Part shown: piece by piece, positions 63,714 through 64,000 of the stretch
How positions within the stretch are numbered: the stretch's first letter is position 1
Layout: the number at the start of each line of letters is the position of its first letter
Origin: SAR324 cluster bacterium
Lineage (GTDB): Bacteria; SAR324; XYD2-FULL-50-16
Length of the DNA: 64,000 bases
NCBI GenBank assembly: GCA_028282885.1
Contig: JANQGX010000090.1
Span: 62,001-126,000 of the forward strand
Direction: 5' to 3'
Translations under genes and position numbers: made by a program
Notes under the pieces: generated by a model
The model's input: only the letters and a program-made list of their open reading frames with translations
What the model was told of the DNA's origin: nothing
Databases searched by the model: none

Positions 63714-64000
63714 ATGTCTGATTCGCCGGAAACAGAAAGCGGATTTCTGCTGCATACTTTTCACCGAACGCGGAATAATCGAACCACGGTTTACGGAATT
63801 GGAAAGCTGTCGACCGGGGATACTTTCGGATTGGTGGATCAACGATTCCGGCCCCGATGTTATCTTTACGAGTCGTCCTTAAGCCAGGTTGGAAATATCC
63901 TGACTGCTCCCCATCTCACCTGGAAGTCATCAGACCGGTTATCCATGGATGGACAGCCGATGATTGAAATCCGGACCAATACCATTGATCAACTGAAACA
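63714..64000 (+). CDS. Family-B DNA polymerase (Pol II-like), 3' end outside window
   Basis: 95 codons are open to the window end from the ATG at 63714. The start MSDSPETESGFLLHTFHRT, then TTVYGIGKLSTGDTFGLVDQRF and RPRCYLYES, matches the N-terminal beta domain of bacterial DNA polymerase II (GFLL..., then strands describing operation/colour and R-P-x-F/CY). No catalytic motif lies within the window, so the call rests on the N-terminal pattern only. No clear ribosome site. Confidence 0.55.
   Translation, partial: MSDSPETESGFLLHTFHRTRNNRTTVYGIGKLSTGDTFGLVDQRFRPRCYLYESSLSQVGNILTAPHLTWKSSDRLSMDGQPMIEIRTNTIDQLK

Overview
The window is one contig of a Gram-negative, probably anaerobic bacterium. 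Lipoprotein and periplasmic peptidoglycan enzymes, sigma-54 regulation, a tungsten-type aldehyde oxidoreductase, a phloroglucinol-type transhydroxylase and tripartite tricarboxylate transport together suggest the Desulfobacterota (former Deltaproteobacteria). That placement is inference from gene content only. No rRNA, tRNA, CRISPR array, phage or intact insertion sequence was recognised.

Layout. 1-3.6 kb: amino-sugar module (NagA cut by the window edge, NagB-like isomerase, GPH sugar symporter). 3.6-12 kb: mixed single genes (anchored alpha/beta hydrolase, DedA, small hypothetical, GNAT, RND exporter, AraC-GyrI regulator, VOC protein plus WYL regulator). 12.1-17.6 kb: an L,D-transpeptidase and M15-type peptidase pair overlapping by 4 bp, then PEP carboxylase. 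17.7-24.7 kb: minus-strand peptide ABC operon (SBP, two permeases, two ATPases), a nitrilase-family hydrolase and a GntR regulator, behind a clear promoter with an inverted repeat. 25.5-28.6 kb: bile-acid/sodium-type symporter with an extra periplasmic domain, RidA, aldo-keto reductase.

28.9-38.3 kb is the most unusual region. A BlaI-type repressor and a BlaR1-like membrane metalloprotease, whose sensor domain is a beta-propeller instead of a penicillin-binding domain, lie downstream of a second peptide ABC operon. The repressor promoter and a site upstream of the ABC operon carry the same pair of inverted 14-bp operator arms, at nearly the same spacing and with the same flanking -35 box. This suggests one regulon linking a propeller sensor to peptide uptake.

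38.6-44.3 kb: a two-subunit transhydroxylase (molybdopterin alpha subunit with an added membrane helix and SCP2-like domain; ferredoxin-type beta subunit), a textbook -24/-12 promoter, three candidate upstream activator sites and a divergent sigma-54 activator. 44.4-56.5 kb: a long minus-strand series (IclR regulator, arylsulfotransferase-family protein, TctC, fused TctAB, second arylsulfotransferase-family protein, benzoylformate-decarboxylase-like enzyme, aldehyde:ferredoxin oxidoreductase, cytidylate-kinase/BON fusion, cupin). With the transhydroxylase it looks like an anaerobic aromatic or aryl-sulfate catabolic island. 56.9-58.1 kb: AAA ATPase of the DUF4143 type; a relic of a paralogue with a precise internal in-frame deletion sits at 38.5 kb. 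58.3-64 kb: DUF2141 protein, cobalamin assembly genes cobS, cobU and cobO, a kelch lipoprotein, a small hypothetical, and the start of a family-B DNA polymerase cut by the window end.
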